64,000 bases of DNA from assembly GCF_034522235.1 (NCBI RefSeq), contig NZ_JAXHLN010000002.1, positions 62,001-126,000 on the forward strand, given 5' to 3'. The stretch comes from Thiohalophilus sp. Lineage in GTDB: Bacteria > Pseudomonadota > Gammaproteobacteria > UBA6429 > Thiohalophilaceae. The notes under the pieces were generated by a model, which was given only the letters and a program-made list of their open reading frames with translations, was not told the origin of the DNA and did not search any database. Made by a program: the position numbers and the translations under genes. The first letter of the stretch is position 1, and each line of letters starts with the position of its first letter. This document shows positions 56,361 to 64,000 of this stretch, one piece after another.

Positions 56361-56396
56361 AAAAGAGGCACACCCTTGTGGTGTGCCTCTTTTTTT
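56361..56396 (+). terminator. intrinsic terminator after the PstS-like gene
   Basis: A 10-bp stem AGAGGCACAC with a seven-base loop and a T7 run starts 20 bases after the stop codon. Confidence 0.92.
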
Positions 56397-56410
56397 GTGC
56401 TCTGGAAAGT

Positions 56411-56662
56411 TAACGCGGAGGTCGCGGAGGCGCAAAGACGCAGAGGAAATAATTTATTTGGCAGATCACTTTCCTCTTACCTGTATTCCTGACCAAACCA
56501 CCGAAGCACCGAATACACCGGAATCACTGAAAGCGAACCCATTATGTTCAGAGTAACGGTGCGTAGAACGCACCCTACGGCTGATAACACCGAGCTGGTG
56601 CCTTCGGTATTTTTTATTAGATTATGTTTCTCCGCGCCTCTGCGCCTCCGCGTCCTCCGCGT
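56411..56662. repeat. nested inverted repeat J (word V4 and related)
   Basis: Outer arms are ACGCGGAGGTCGCGGAGGCG-type at 56411-56446 and the inverse CCTCCGCGTCCTCCGCGT-type at 56629-56662. Inside lies a CCACCGAAGCACCGAATACA word (about 56499-56530) and a GTGCGTAGAACGCACCCTAC hairpin (about 56561-56582) common as a dispersed element in Gammaproteobacteria. No gene is seen between 56397 and 56727. Confidence 0.8.
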
Positions 56663-56726
56663 TTATTCTCAGTAACCGTGAATAGTCAATGGATCCTGAT
56701 ATCCCGCCGACGCGCTTGCGAGAGAC

Positions 56727-56757
56727 AAAAAAAGAGGCGCCGGAGCGCCTCTTTTTG
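56727..56757. terminator. bidirectional terminator after sat
   Basis: Stem AAAGAGGCGC/GCGCCTCTTT with a CGGA loop has an A-run on one side and a T-run on the other. It should stop the sat transcript on the minus strand. Confidence 0.9.
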
Positions 56758-56777
56758 CTTAAGGTGGCAGGGCCTGA

Positions 56778-57968
56778 TCAGCCGTCTTTACTGGTGTAGT
56801 AGTCGATCAGGATCTTGGCCACTTCCGGGCGTGAGAATTCTGCCGGCGGGGCTTCGCCGTTGCTCAGCATTTCGCGGACCTTGGTGCCGGAGAGCAGCAC
56901 GAAGTCTTCCTTGGTGTGATCCGGGGCTTCGCACATCATCACGACCTTGTTCAGTTTCTTCGACCAGGCGGTGTGATCGGCCTCGAAGATCTCGATATCC
57001 ATCGCGCCCCTGGGCACTTCGTCATGGAAGATCTTCTGCGCATCGAACGGGCCGTAGTAATCGCCCACGCCGGCATGGTCGCGGCCGATGATAAAGTGGG
57101 TGGCGCCCATGTTCTGGCGGAAATAGGCGTGCAACACGGCCTCGCGCGGGCCGGCATACAGCATGTCGAAGCCGTAGCCGGTGACCATCACGCTGTTGGG
57201 CGGAAAGTAGAGTTCCACCATCTTGCGGATCGCGGCATCGCGCACCGGGGCGGGGATATCCCCGGGCTTGAGCTTGCCCAGCAGCATGTGAATCACCAGG
57301 CCGTCGGCGCCCAGGCGATCCATGGCCATGTGGCACAGCTCTTCATGGGCGAGGTGCATCGGGTTGCGGGTCTGGAAGGCGACGACCTTGTTCCAGCCGT
57401 GTTCCTGGATCTCGTTGCGGATTTCCACGGCGGTGCGGAAGGTATCCGGGAAGTCGGTCAGAAAATAGCTGAAGTTCAGCACCTCGATGGGGCCGGAGAC
57501 GGCGAAACGACCCTGGCTGTTAAAGGCGGCCACACCGGGGTGTTCGGTATCGGTTGTGCCGTAGACCTTCTGGGTCATGGTGGTCATCTGGTCGTCGGAG
57601 ATTTCCTCGATCGCTTCGACATCCATGACTGCCAGTACCGGATTCCCCTCGACATTGGGATCGCGCAGGGCGATGCGCTTGGCGTCTTTGATCTCGTCCA
57701 CGTTCTCCAGCAGGCAGAGAATCGGCACCGGGAAAAAGCTGCCGTCGGTCAGGGTCATTTTCTCGGCGGCGCCCATGGCGTCGGCCACGTTCATGAAGCC
57801 TTTGAGCGGGTTGAAGTAGCCGCCGCCCATCATCACGGCGTTACCGGCGGCCTGGGAACTGATGACCACTGAAGGCAGGGATTGCGCCTCTTTGCTCAAT
57901 GCATCGTGTTTGGTTGAATCGTAGACAAAGCGCGGTTGCAGCTCGTCGCTACCGATAGGTTTAATCAT
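56778..57968 (-). CDS. sat: ATP sulfurylase, dissimilatory type
   Basis: The 396-residue protein has FQTRNPMHLAHEEL (QxRNPxHxxHE, nucleotide site) and GRDHAGVGDYYGPFDA, the signatures of the Sat homo-oligomer used by sulfate reducers and sulfur oxidisers. In oxidisers it runs toward ATP and sulfate from APS and pyrophosphate. The start is the ATG at 57968 after GGAAGGA; upstream codons in frame lack family match. It stands alone; no aprAB is in the window. Confidence 0.95.
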   Translation of the reverse strand: MIKPIGSDELQPRFVYDSTKHDALSKEAQSLPSVVISSQAAGNAVMMGGGYFNPLKGFMNVADAMGAAEKMTLTDGSFFPVPILCLLENVDEIKDAKRIALRDPNVEGNPVLAVMDVEAIEEISDDQMTTMTQKVYGTTDTEHPGVAAFNSQGRFAVSGPIEVLNFSYFLTDFPDTFRTAVEIRNEIQEHGWNKVVAFQTRNPMHLAHEELCHMAMDRLGADGLVIHMLLGKLKPGDIPAPVRDAAIRKMVELYFPPNSVMVTGYGFDMLYAGPREAVLHAYFRQNMGATHFIIGRDHAGVGDYYGPFDAQKIFHDEVPRGAMDIEIFEADHTAWSKKLNKVVMMCEAPDHTKEDFVLLSGTKVREMLSNGEAPPAEFSRPEVAKILIDYYTSKDG

Positions 57969-58156
57969 CCGTCCTTCCTCAAGGTTGGGCCGCGTGGGCA
58001 TTTTTGGTTCGGGCTGCCGTCGTCGGGGAGGGCCCGCAGAGCGGGAATCCGGCTGCGTGCAGCCCGGCGAAATTATTAGACGCCCGACTATACACCACTG
58101 CCTTCGGGGCAGAACAACAGGGATATTTATGAGGGCATTAGAATACAGGGTCAAGT

Positions 58157-58332
58157 GCCGAGGGACGAGGGACGAGTGACGAGGTCCAGCGGGCCGTCAA
58201 ATTCTGGACTTAGTATAAAAAAGAGAGTGTCGGGCTGCGCCACCGTTAATAACGGGCAATAAAAAAGCGCCCAAAAGGCGCTTTAATATAAACGACTCGT
58301 CCCTGACAAAAGGTGTCCCGCAGGGCGCCGGT
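58157..58332. repeat. repeat K: V1 copy and composite hairpin module
   Basis: A V1 run (CGAGGGACGAGGGACGAGTG) lies at 58157-58185. At about 58261-58332 a hairpin AAGCGCCCAAAAGGCGCTT is followed by TTTAATA, then ACTCGTCCCTGACAAAAGG and a second GC-rich hairpin. The same order occurs at 60273-60366. Another hairpin, GCACTAATCACATA to TTTAGTGC, lies at 58355-58389. No gene is seen from 57969 to 58408 apart from the sat leader. Confidence 0.75.
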
Positions 58333-58408
58333 TGTAATCCGGGCTGGCCCGGCAGCACTAATCACATATTTATTATATGTGTTTAGTGCGTAACCAGGTA
58401 CGGTTCGA

Positions 58409-59977
58409 TCAGTCCGCCAGGTGTTTGAAACGGTCGTAGGCTTGTTGCCCCCGGGGATTGCCCATGTCAGCGGCGGTTTTTGCATCGGCAACTGCCGAAT
58501 GCATATCGCCCTTGTGATAGTAGGCGCCGCCACGCTCGACATAGGCAGCATCATCGTCAGGCCGCAGGGCTATATATCTGTCCCAGTATGAGATGATCTG
58601 ATCCCAGTCTTTGCGTTGGGCCAGTATCCAGTCCAGCAACTGGTAATAGCCGAAGCTGTGGGGATCGTATTCTATGGCTAATTTGACATTATCAAGTGCC
58701 GGTTCCAGTTTGTTCAGTTTTATATGGGCTTTTGCCTTACGGTAATAGGCATCAGCCCTGTTCGGATCGAGACTCAATGCCGCAGTGAATTTTTCGATAG
58801 CTGCCCGCTGTTCTCCGGACCTGTTCAATTCATAGCCAAGACGTATCATTTTGTCTGCCAACCAGTCTCTTTCGGAGAGGATATTTTTGTCCCATGGTGC
58901 CAGTAATTTGGCCAGGGCAATATCGGAAACTGCCGAATCGTAATCTTCCAGTTTTGAATGAATCTGAGAGCGCCAATAATAGTATTCAGCATTATCCGTA
59001 TTCAGGCTAATAGCCTTATTCAGATCTTCCAGTGCAGCACGATAATTTTCGCGCTTGTAGCGAGTCTTACCTCGATCCAAGTAGGTTTCGGCTCTGTGAC
59101 CATAACTGAGAGCCTTATTATAGAGTTCCTCGGCCGCACTGTATTTTCTGTCAAGATAGTTCGTATATGCGGCTTCGGTGTAAATACGAGCTTCCAGCAA
59201 ATTCAGTTTTGAATTTTGGTTGACATGTTTCAGTGACTCATTGACGAAGGATTCCATCTGTTCAAAGGACCCACCCCAACGCGGTGTAATAAAGTGGAGA
59301 TATTTGAGCCGTACCCTGTAAGTGGCAGGCTGAATTTCCACAGCTGCTCTGAGTACTTCTCTCATTAGTTGGTTTGGACCGCTTTGGCTCCCGAGGATAC
59401 CAATGAGTATTTCATGCGCAATATATGCCTGGCTGTTGCTCTCCAGCGCTGTTTTGATATCAGTCGCGGCCTTCTCGAAAAAGGCTCTCATACGGTCGAA
59501 CTGTTGCTGTTCAGTTTCGCTTGCAAATTTTCCGCCACGGGCTTGCCAGGCCATTGTGTAAAAATAATTAGCTCTGGCCAGATAAGGCTGATATTGGTTG
59601 CTGTGTTTTTCGACCCACGTGTTAAACAGTGGTTCATAATCAGCGCTTTCTATGTCAAAGGCGCTGTATGCTTTGAACATTTCATCTTCATAAGAAACAT
59701 CTTTTAGGCTGGCTGTCAGGAGCTCGTCCAGCTTTTTATTCAGCTTTGAATATTCCTGATTTTGCAGATAGTTACGCAATTCAAGGTTTAAACTCTCTAA
59801 ATCCGGTTCTTCTGCCTGTGACAGGACAGGCGAGGGCGTCGGCAATGTTTCGTGGGTGGGGGTTTGACTGACCAGCGAGGACTTAGATGCAGGCTGAATT
59901 AAATTTTCATAGGGAATAAAAAGGACTGTAATAATAAGCAGGGCCAGGCCGGTGAATATAAAAAAAATCCTTTTCAT
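58409..59977 (-). CDS. membrane-anchored TPR-repeat protein
   Basis: The 522-residue protein has one N-terminal membrane helix (about 4-22), a proline/serine-rich linker, a helical domain (about 60-270), and at least five tetratricopeptide repeats from about 280 to 515 (for example AEELYNKALSYGHRAETYLDRG and ALEDLNKAISLNTDNAEYYY-like units). Such proteins scaffold complexes at the periplasmic or cytoplasmic face of the membrane. AAGGAG precedes the ATG. It lies between two direct copies of a composite hairpin module. The partner is unknown. Confidence 0.8.
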   Translation of the reverse strand: MKRIFFIFTGLALLIITVLFIPYENLIQPASKSSLVSQTPTHETLPTPSPVLSQAEEPDLESLNLELRNYLQNQEYSKLNKKLDELLTASLKDVSYEDEMFKAYSAFDIESADYEPLFNTWVEKHSNQYQPYLARANYFYTMAWQARGGKFASETEQQQFDRMRAFFEKAATDIKTALESNSQAYIAHEILIGILGSQSGPNQLMREVLRAAVEIQPATYRVRLKYLHFITPRWGGSFEQMESFVNESLKHVNQNSKLNLLEARIYTEAAYTNYLDRKYSAAEELYNKALSYGHRAETYLDRGKTRYKRENYRAALEDLNKAISLNTDNAEYYYWRSQIHSKLEDYDSAVSDIALAKLLAPWDKNILSERDWLADKMIRLGYELNRSGEQRAAIEKFTAALSLDPNRADAYYRKAKAHIKLNKLEPALDNVKLAIEYDPHSFGYYQLLDWILAQRKDWDQIISYWDRYIALRPDDDAAYVERGGAYYHKGDMHSAVADAKTAADMGNPRGQQAYDRFKHLAD

Positions 59978-60272
59978 TAGTTATCTCCTTGTTAATTTGA
60001 TTGCCCTGACGCGGTGAGTTTTTTGAGCGAGTATAAAGTACAGGTGTCTGGTGCTGGAAATGTAGTCCGACAGGACAACTCTGACGGCTTACCTCACTAA
60101 TAAATATTTTCTCTGAAGGATAGTCGTTTCTGATAATCATGCAACAATTTTGTGGTTGTTATTTTGAGGGCTCGCGTCTGACTTTAGCAAACAGAGATGC
60201 AAGGAGTAATGTAGCATCACTGCGCGACAGCGGATCGCATATTCCCGTGCCCGTTGCTTTTCTGCCGACACA

Positions 60273-60366
60273 AAAAAAGCGCCCGAAGGGCGCTTTAATA
60301 ATCAGGACTCGTCCCTCGTCACTCGGACCTCGTCCCTGACAAAAGGCGCCCCAAGGGCGCCTTTTG
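60273..60366. repeat. repeat L: composite hairpin module with V1 and terminators
   Basis: Order: hairpin AAAGCGCCC-GAA-GGGCGCTTT (60276-60296) with TTTAATA, inverted V1 (CTCGTCCCTCGTCACTCGGA, 60306-60339), then CCTGACAAAAGGCGCC with a second hairpin AAAAGGCGCC/GGGCGCCTTTT (60342-60365). The second hairpin should terminate the ABM-like gene on the minus strand. The module resembles that at 58261-58332 in content, order and direction. From 59978 to 60272 I see no gene. Confidence 0.8.
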
Positions 60367-60816
60367 TTATGCCGCGTCTTCCTTGGCCTTGCGGGCCGCT
60401 TTGGCTTCTTCCGGTGAATAGGCGGCACCGGACCAGAGCATTTCGTAGGCAATTTCCTCGTTGCCGTTTTCACACAGCTCCAGGACCTGCTGGAACAGCG
60501 GCTGGAAGGTCTCGGATTTGTGCGAGTCCTCGTGTTCCTCGAAGGTGTTCCAGAAAGTAATAATCAGTGCTTCCTTGCCCTTCAGGGGATCTTCGACCGC
60601 CTGGCCGATGGTGGAACCCTCGTTGGAGACCGCACCGCTGTTCAGGCAGACAAAGCCGCCGACAAAGCCGGTGTCGGAGTGATAGGTCTTGACGTTTTCG
60701 CACAGAAACGCGACGCGCTCCTGCAGATCGTCAATCGTGTATTCGGGTTTCAGAATGACGCGGTTGACAGTCACCACACCATCATGGGGGAAATTCTTGA
60801 TCAGTTCGCCAGCCAT
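60367..60816 (-). CDS. ABM-like dimeric alpha/beta-barrel protein
   Basis: The 149-residue protein has no signal peptide. VVTVNRVILKP begins a beta strand, and ALIITFWNTFEEHEDSHKSE with FQPLFQQVLELCENG matches the strand-helix pattern of antibiotic-biosynthesis-monooxygenase (ABM) proteins. Its cysteines (LCENV, FVCLNSG, LCENG) are not arranged as a known site. ABM-fold proteins include heme-degrading and quinol-type monooxygenases. The substrate here is unknown. I use the ATG at 60816 because GGAGGTG lies six bases before it; a GTG three codons earlier is also possible. Confidence 0.6.
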   Translation of the reverse strand: MAGELIKNFPHDGVVTVNRVILKPEYTIDDLQERVAFLCENVKTYHSDTGFVGGFVCLNSGAVSNEGSTIGQAVEDPLKGKEALIITFWNTFEEHEDSHKSETFQPLFQQVLELCENGNEEIAYEMLWSGAAYSPEEAKAARKAKEDAA

Positions 60817-60999
60817 GTTGCTCACCTCCGTTACAGAGTTAGTTATTTAACACTTACTAATATAGTCGCTCCATAAAATATGTCAAGGTGAACCAATAAA
60901 TCTTTTATAGCCCTGGTAATTATCTCAGTTATTACCCACATAAGGGCCTGGCGCGGGATTTCAATCCCCGCCAGGCAATTGAAAAATAAGAAAAAAGTA

Positions 61000-61386
61000 T
61001 CAGATTTTGTGCCAGATATCGCGGACGGTCCCCGCCAGGGTCATGGGGTCAAAGGGCTTGGTAATGACCCCGACCACCCCCTGGGCGCGCAGCTGCTCCA
61101 GCTCCTGGGGCTGGACCTTGGCGGTCATGAACAGCGCCGGGGTGGTGGCCAGGGCCGGTTTTTTGCGCAGTTCGGCCAGGGTGGCGGGGCCGTCCATACC
61201 GGGCAGCATCACATCCAGGATCAACAGATCCGGCCGATAATCGTCAGCCAGCGCCAGAGCCTCTGCGCCGTTGCTGCAGAGGCACAGATCAAAGCCACCC
61301 ACCTCCTGCAGAGCAAGGCGGGCAATGGTCTGGATGTCCGGTTCGTCCTCCACGTAGAGGATCTTGTGCAGCGTTGGGGTGTTCAT
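61000..61386 (-). CDS. single-domain response regulator (CheY-like)
   Basis: The 128-residue receiver domain has acidic residues EDE at 13-15, phospho-acceptor Asp58 in LLILDVMLPG, Thr in LFMTAKV and Lys in ITKPFDP. There is no output domain. It starts four bases inside the 3' end of the hybrid kinase gene, so the two form a signalling unit in which this receiver is likely the final phosphate acceptor or a shuttle. Confidence 0.92.
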   Translation of the reverse strand: MNTPTLHKILYVEDEPDIQTIARLALQEVGGFDLCLCSNGAEALALADDYRPDLLILDVMLPGMDGPATLAELRKKPALATTPALFMTAKVQPQELEQLRAQGVVGVITKPFDPMTLAGTVRDIWHKI

Positions 61387-64000
61387 CGGTCTTCCTGGTT
61401 ATCGTCAGCCTGGGCGAAGTGGCGGGCGCGCTGTTGCAAACAGGTGGCCAGTGTTTCCAGCAGGGTCTGTTTCGAGGTGGTGCTTTTGCGCAGCGCTGCA
61501 CTGACCTGGCGTATGATATCGGCGTCCGGTTCGTGGTTGGAGAAAATGACCGTCGCCGGCAGCGTCGGGTGTTCCTTGAGGGTCTCCAGCAGGGTCAGGC
61601 CCGAGCCGTCGGGCAGCGAGACATCCAGCAGGAGCAGATCGAAGCGCTGTTTGTCGAGCAATTGGCGGGCCTCCTGCAGGGTCCGGGCGCTGAAAAGCGC
61701 GACCTGATCCTGCAGCATCAGGGTGATCAGCTGTTGCAGATCCGTATCATCATCCACATAGAGCACCCGGGGTTTGTCCGGCAGATGCTGCAGGGCACAG
61801 CGCACCGATTGCAGCAGGCGCGCCTGATCCAGCGGTTTGTCCAGCCAGTCGACGATATCCGCTGCGCCCCCCTCAAGCTGATTGCAGGCGTCATTGGCAA
61901 CAGCTGAGACGACGATAATCGGCAGTTGCCGGGTGGCGGTGGACTCGCGCAGTTGCCGAATCAGATCCAGGCCGTGCTGGTCGGGCAGCAGGATATCCAG
62001 CAGCAGTGCATCATAATGGTGCTGGCCGAGGGCGGTGCGTGTCTGTTCGGCGTTATGGGTAATATCGCTTTGATAGCCGTGGCGGGCCAGCATCAGCTGC
62101 AACAGGCCGGCAATATCGGCATCGTCCTCGCAGATCAGCAGGCGGTGGGGCCGGGGCGGCGTCAGGCTGATGATCTGATCCTTGATACGGGTGATCGACT
62201 GCTGCTGATAAATCGGCATATCGAAATAGAATGTGGTGCCGACCCCCGGCTGGCTGACGAAACTGATCTGGCCGCCATGTTGCTCGATGATGGCGCGGGC
62301 GATACTCAGGCCCAGCCCGGTGCCGCCGGTAATGCGGCTGTCCGAGGCGTCGGCCTGGCCGAAACGCTCGAAGACCTTCTGGTGAAACTCGTCGGCGATG
62401 CCTTTGCCGTGGTCGGTGACACTGATGCGCACAAAGTGTGGCTGAAGCCGTGCGTCGATCTCGACCCGGCTGTGTGCAGGGGAAAATTTTACCGCGTTGG
62501 AGAGCAGGTTGTTCATCACCTGCATCAGGCGGTGTTCATCGGCAAACAGTTCGACGTCGGGGAGTGCGTCGGCCAGCACCAGATCCACATCGAACGGCCG
62601 GGCGTAGGCCAGGTTGTTTTCCGCCGCCTGATTCAGAAAATCGGGCAGCCGCAACGGCTGGTAGTCGAAGGTCATCTCGCCCGATTCGATCTTGTTAATA
62701 TCGAGAATATCGTTGATCAGATGTAGCAGGCGTTCGGCATTGCGGGAGGCGATGTCGATCAACGACAGGGCCTGTTGCGGCAGTTGTTCGCCCAGATTGC
62801 CACTCAACAGACCAAGCGAGCCGCGAATCGAGGTCAGCGGCGTGCGCAGTTCATGACTGACCGTGGAGACAAACTCGTCGCGTATGCGTTCGATGCGCTT
62901 GCGTTCGGTAATGTCGACGCCGATCCCCAGAAAACCGATGCAGTTGCCCGCCTCGTCCGTCATTTCGGTAATTGACAACAGCACCGGCACCCGGCTGCCA
63001 TCACGACAGATATAGGTCCACTCCTGCTCATCCGGCGTGCCTCGTCTGGCCAGGGCGACAAAGGCTTCAAAGCCCGGCTCAATGGTGGTCTCCAGCTCTT
63101 CGCTCAACTCGTGGGCGCGGATTGCGATCTCCTGGGGATCATGGAACAGCATGGGGTTATGGCGGCCGATTACCTCCCTGGCAGCATAGCCCAGCGTCCG
63201 TTCGGCCGCATTGTTAAAGCTCATGATGGTGCCGGCGACATCGGTGGCGATAATAGTGAAGTTGGCGCTGTTGAGAATGGCGTTCTTGATGCCCAGGGTG
63301 TGCGAGAGCATCTCCGCGTTGGCTTTTGACTCGGTGATATCGCGCAGCGACAGCGAGGCCCCCTGCAGGGTCGGGTGGATAGCCACTTCGAGCCATTTGC
63401 CGCTGGCCGGATAAAAACAGTCAAACTGGCAAGAGCGTTCATTGCGCAGAGTGTCGTTGAGGGCCTCGCCCAACAAGGCCAGCAATTCGGGCGCTACCGT
63501 CTGCAGCGGATGGCCGACCAGTTGTTCCGCCTGCAGATTGAGCAGGCTGCGGGTCAGTGAGTTGGCATAAAGAATGGTTTGCTCGCGATCCACGGCCACA
63601 AAGGCTTCGGCAGTACTCTCCAGGATATGGCTGATGGTATTGCGCTGTTCCATCAACTGCTCTTCAAACTGGATATGCGCCAGCTCCATGCTCAGCCACT
63701 GGGCCATCAGTTGCACCAGCTCCTGTTCGGCCTGACTGAAAGGGGTGTCACGGGGCTCGGGATCGGAGAAGCTCAGGGTGCCGTACAGCCGGCCGCCGGT
63801 ATAGATCGGTGTGCCGATATAGCACTCCAACGGGTGTTGCGCATAACAATGCAGATAGCGCCAGTCTGATTCCCCGGCATGGGTTACCGAAGTAATGACC
63901 TGGTGCTTCAGGGTCTGGCTGCAGTAGCTCTCATTCAGCGGATAGGTCCGGCCTTCCTCCAGCTGGTTGGCCGGCGTGCTGGCATACAAAATGGTGATCT
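61383..64000 (-). CDS. hybrid sensor histidine kinase GAF-PAS-PAS-HisKA-HATPase-REC-REC (partial)
   Basis: The visible 868-plus residues open with a GAF-type sensor (about 1-110), then two PAS domains (about 125-220 and 235-360, with the second followed by FLGIGVDITERKR). The HisKA phospho-accepting His lies in FVSTVSHELRTPL (about 388), the HATPase has NLLSNAVKFSP and GTGLGLSIARAI, and two receiver domains follow (DALLLDILLPD and DLLLLDVSLPDG). No stop precedes the window edge, so the N-terminus lies outside. Without membrane helices in the visible part it would sense a cytosolic signal. The two receivers lack an HPt partner in view. Confidence 0.92.
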   Translation of the reverse strand, partial: ITILYASTPANQLEEGRTYPLNESYCSQTLKHQVITSVTHAGESDWRYLHCYAQHPLECYIGTPIYTGGRLYGTLSFSDPEPRDTPFSQAEQELVQLMAQWLSMELAHIQFEEQLMEQRNTISHILESTAEAFVAVDREQTILYANSLTRSLLNLQAEQLVGHPLQTVAPELLALLGEALNDTLRNERSCQFDCFYPASGKWLEVAIHPTLQGASLSLRDITESKANAEMLSHTLGIKNAILNSANFTIIATDVAGTIMSFNNAAERTLGYAAREVIGRHNPMLFHDPQEIAIRAHELSEELETTIEPGFEAFVALARRGTPDEQEWTYICRDGSRVPVLLSITEMTDEAGNCIGFLGIGVDITERKRIERIRDEFVSTVSHELRTPLTSIRGSLGLLSGNLGEQLPQQALSLIDIASRNAERLLHLINDILDINKIESGEMTFDYQPLRLPDFLNQAAENNLAYARPFDVDLVLADALPDVELFADEHRLMQVMNNLLSNAVKFSPAHSRVEIDARLQPHFVRISVTDHGKGIADEFHQKVFERFGQADASDSRITGGTGLGLSIARAIIEQHGGQISFVSQPGVGTTFYFDMPIYQQQSITRIKDQIISLTPPRPHRLLICEDDADIAGLLQLMLARHGYQSDITHNAEQTRTALGQHHYDALLLDILLPDQHGLDLIRQLRESTATRQLPIIVVSAVANDACNQLEGGAADIVDWLDKPLDQARLLQSVRCALQHLPDKPRVLYVDDDTDLQQLITLMLQDQVALFSARTLQEARQLLDKQRFDLLLLDVSLPDGSGLTLLETLKEHPTLPATVIFSNHEPDADIIRQVSAALRKSTTSKQTLLETLATCLQQRARHFAQADDNQEDR

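Noticed and set aside
58246-58554. 102-codon minus-strand frame overlapping the TPR gene 3' end
   Set aside because: It lies over hairpins and repeat words and overlaps a strong gene in another frame with no motifs of its own.

Overview
The window reads as chromosomal DNA of a sulfur-oxidising, denitrifying gammaproteobacterium, probably a halophilic or halotolerant relative of the Ectothiorhodospiraceae/Thiohalomonadales. This rests on gene content: a cytochrome cd1 nitrite reductase with the full heme d1 pathway, NorCBQD nitric oxide reductase, a cytoplasmic SoeABC-type sulfite dehydrogenase, a dissimilatory-type ATP sulfurylase, a TauE/SafE exporter and RimO/Cca/MoaA housekeeping genes of proteobacterial type. 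Species placement is inference only.

Layout. 1-1500: end of tamB and two small membrane-protein genes. 1560-7924: a chromosomal integron. The integrase (6518-7924, +) faces away from an array of six leftward cassettes, each ending in an attC-like site. The cassettes encode lipoproteins, a secreted TagO/VasI-like protein, a nuclease-like protein, a membrane-anchored unknown and a broken NERD gene. 8017-18800: a DUF4160/DUF2442 pair, rimO, a methyltransferase, cca, an epimerase-like gene, a succinate-semialdehyde dehydrogenase, a GGDEF-EAL protein, a decayed APC permease, a sulfite exporter and a DsrE-like protein. 18890-38070: the denitrification island, with a Dnr-type regulator, norCB, norEF, norQ, two accessory genes, norD, a NosR/NirI-like flavoprotein, then nirS and nirECFDLGHJN. 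FNR/DNR-type boxes sit before dnr, norC and nirS, and a weaker one before nirE. 38507-47000: moaA, a diguanylate cyclase, an orphan FixJ-type regulator and soeABC. 47700-55185: a tightly coupled operon (M20 carbamoylase, isochorismatase-fold amidase, sodium symporter, 40-residue membrane peptide, ATCase-like carbamoyltransferase) followed by an AsnB-type amidotransferase. 55400-64000: a PstS-like binding protein, sat, a TPR protein, an ABM-like protein, and a receiver protein beside a hybrid histidine kinase cut by the window end.

How the parts fit. Nitrite is reduced to NO by NirS (heme d1 built by NirE, the NirDLGH proteins, NirJ, NirF and NirN), and NO to N2O by NorCB matured by NorQD. No nosZ lies here. 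SoeABC oxidises sulfite in the cytoplasm with electrons going to quinone; MoaA helps make its cofactor. Sat would serve the APS route of sulfite oxidation, though no apr genes are in view.

Two things look most novel. First, the carbamoyltransferase keeps the carbamoyl-phosphate site but has lost the aspartate-binding loop, and it sits between amide-forming, decarbamoylating, amide-hydrolysing and sodium-symport genes. This suggests synthesis, uptake and breakdown of an N-carbamoyl amino-acid amide. The osmolyte N-alpha-carbamoyl-L-glutamine 1-amide, known from Ectothiorhodospira marismortui, is a good candidate. Second, nearly every transcription-unit boundary carries nested inverted repeats built from a small vocabulary of short, quasi-tandem words, which in places supply codons or stop codons to the neighbouring genes.
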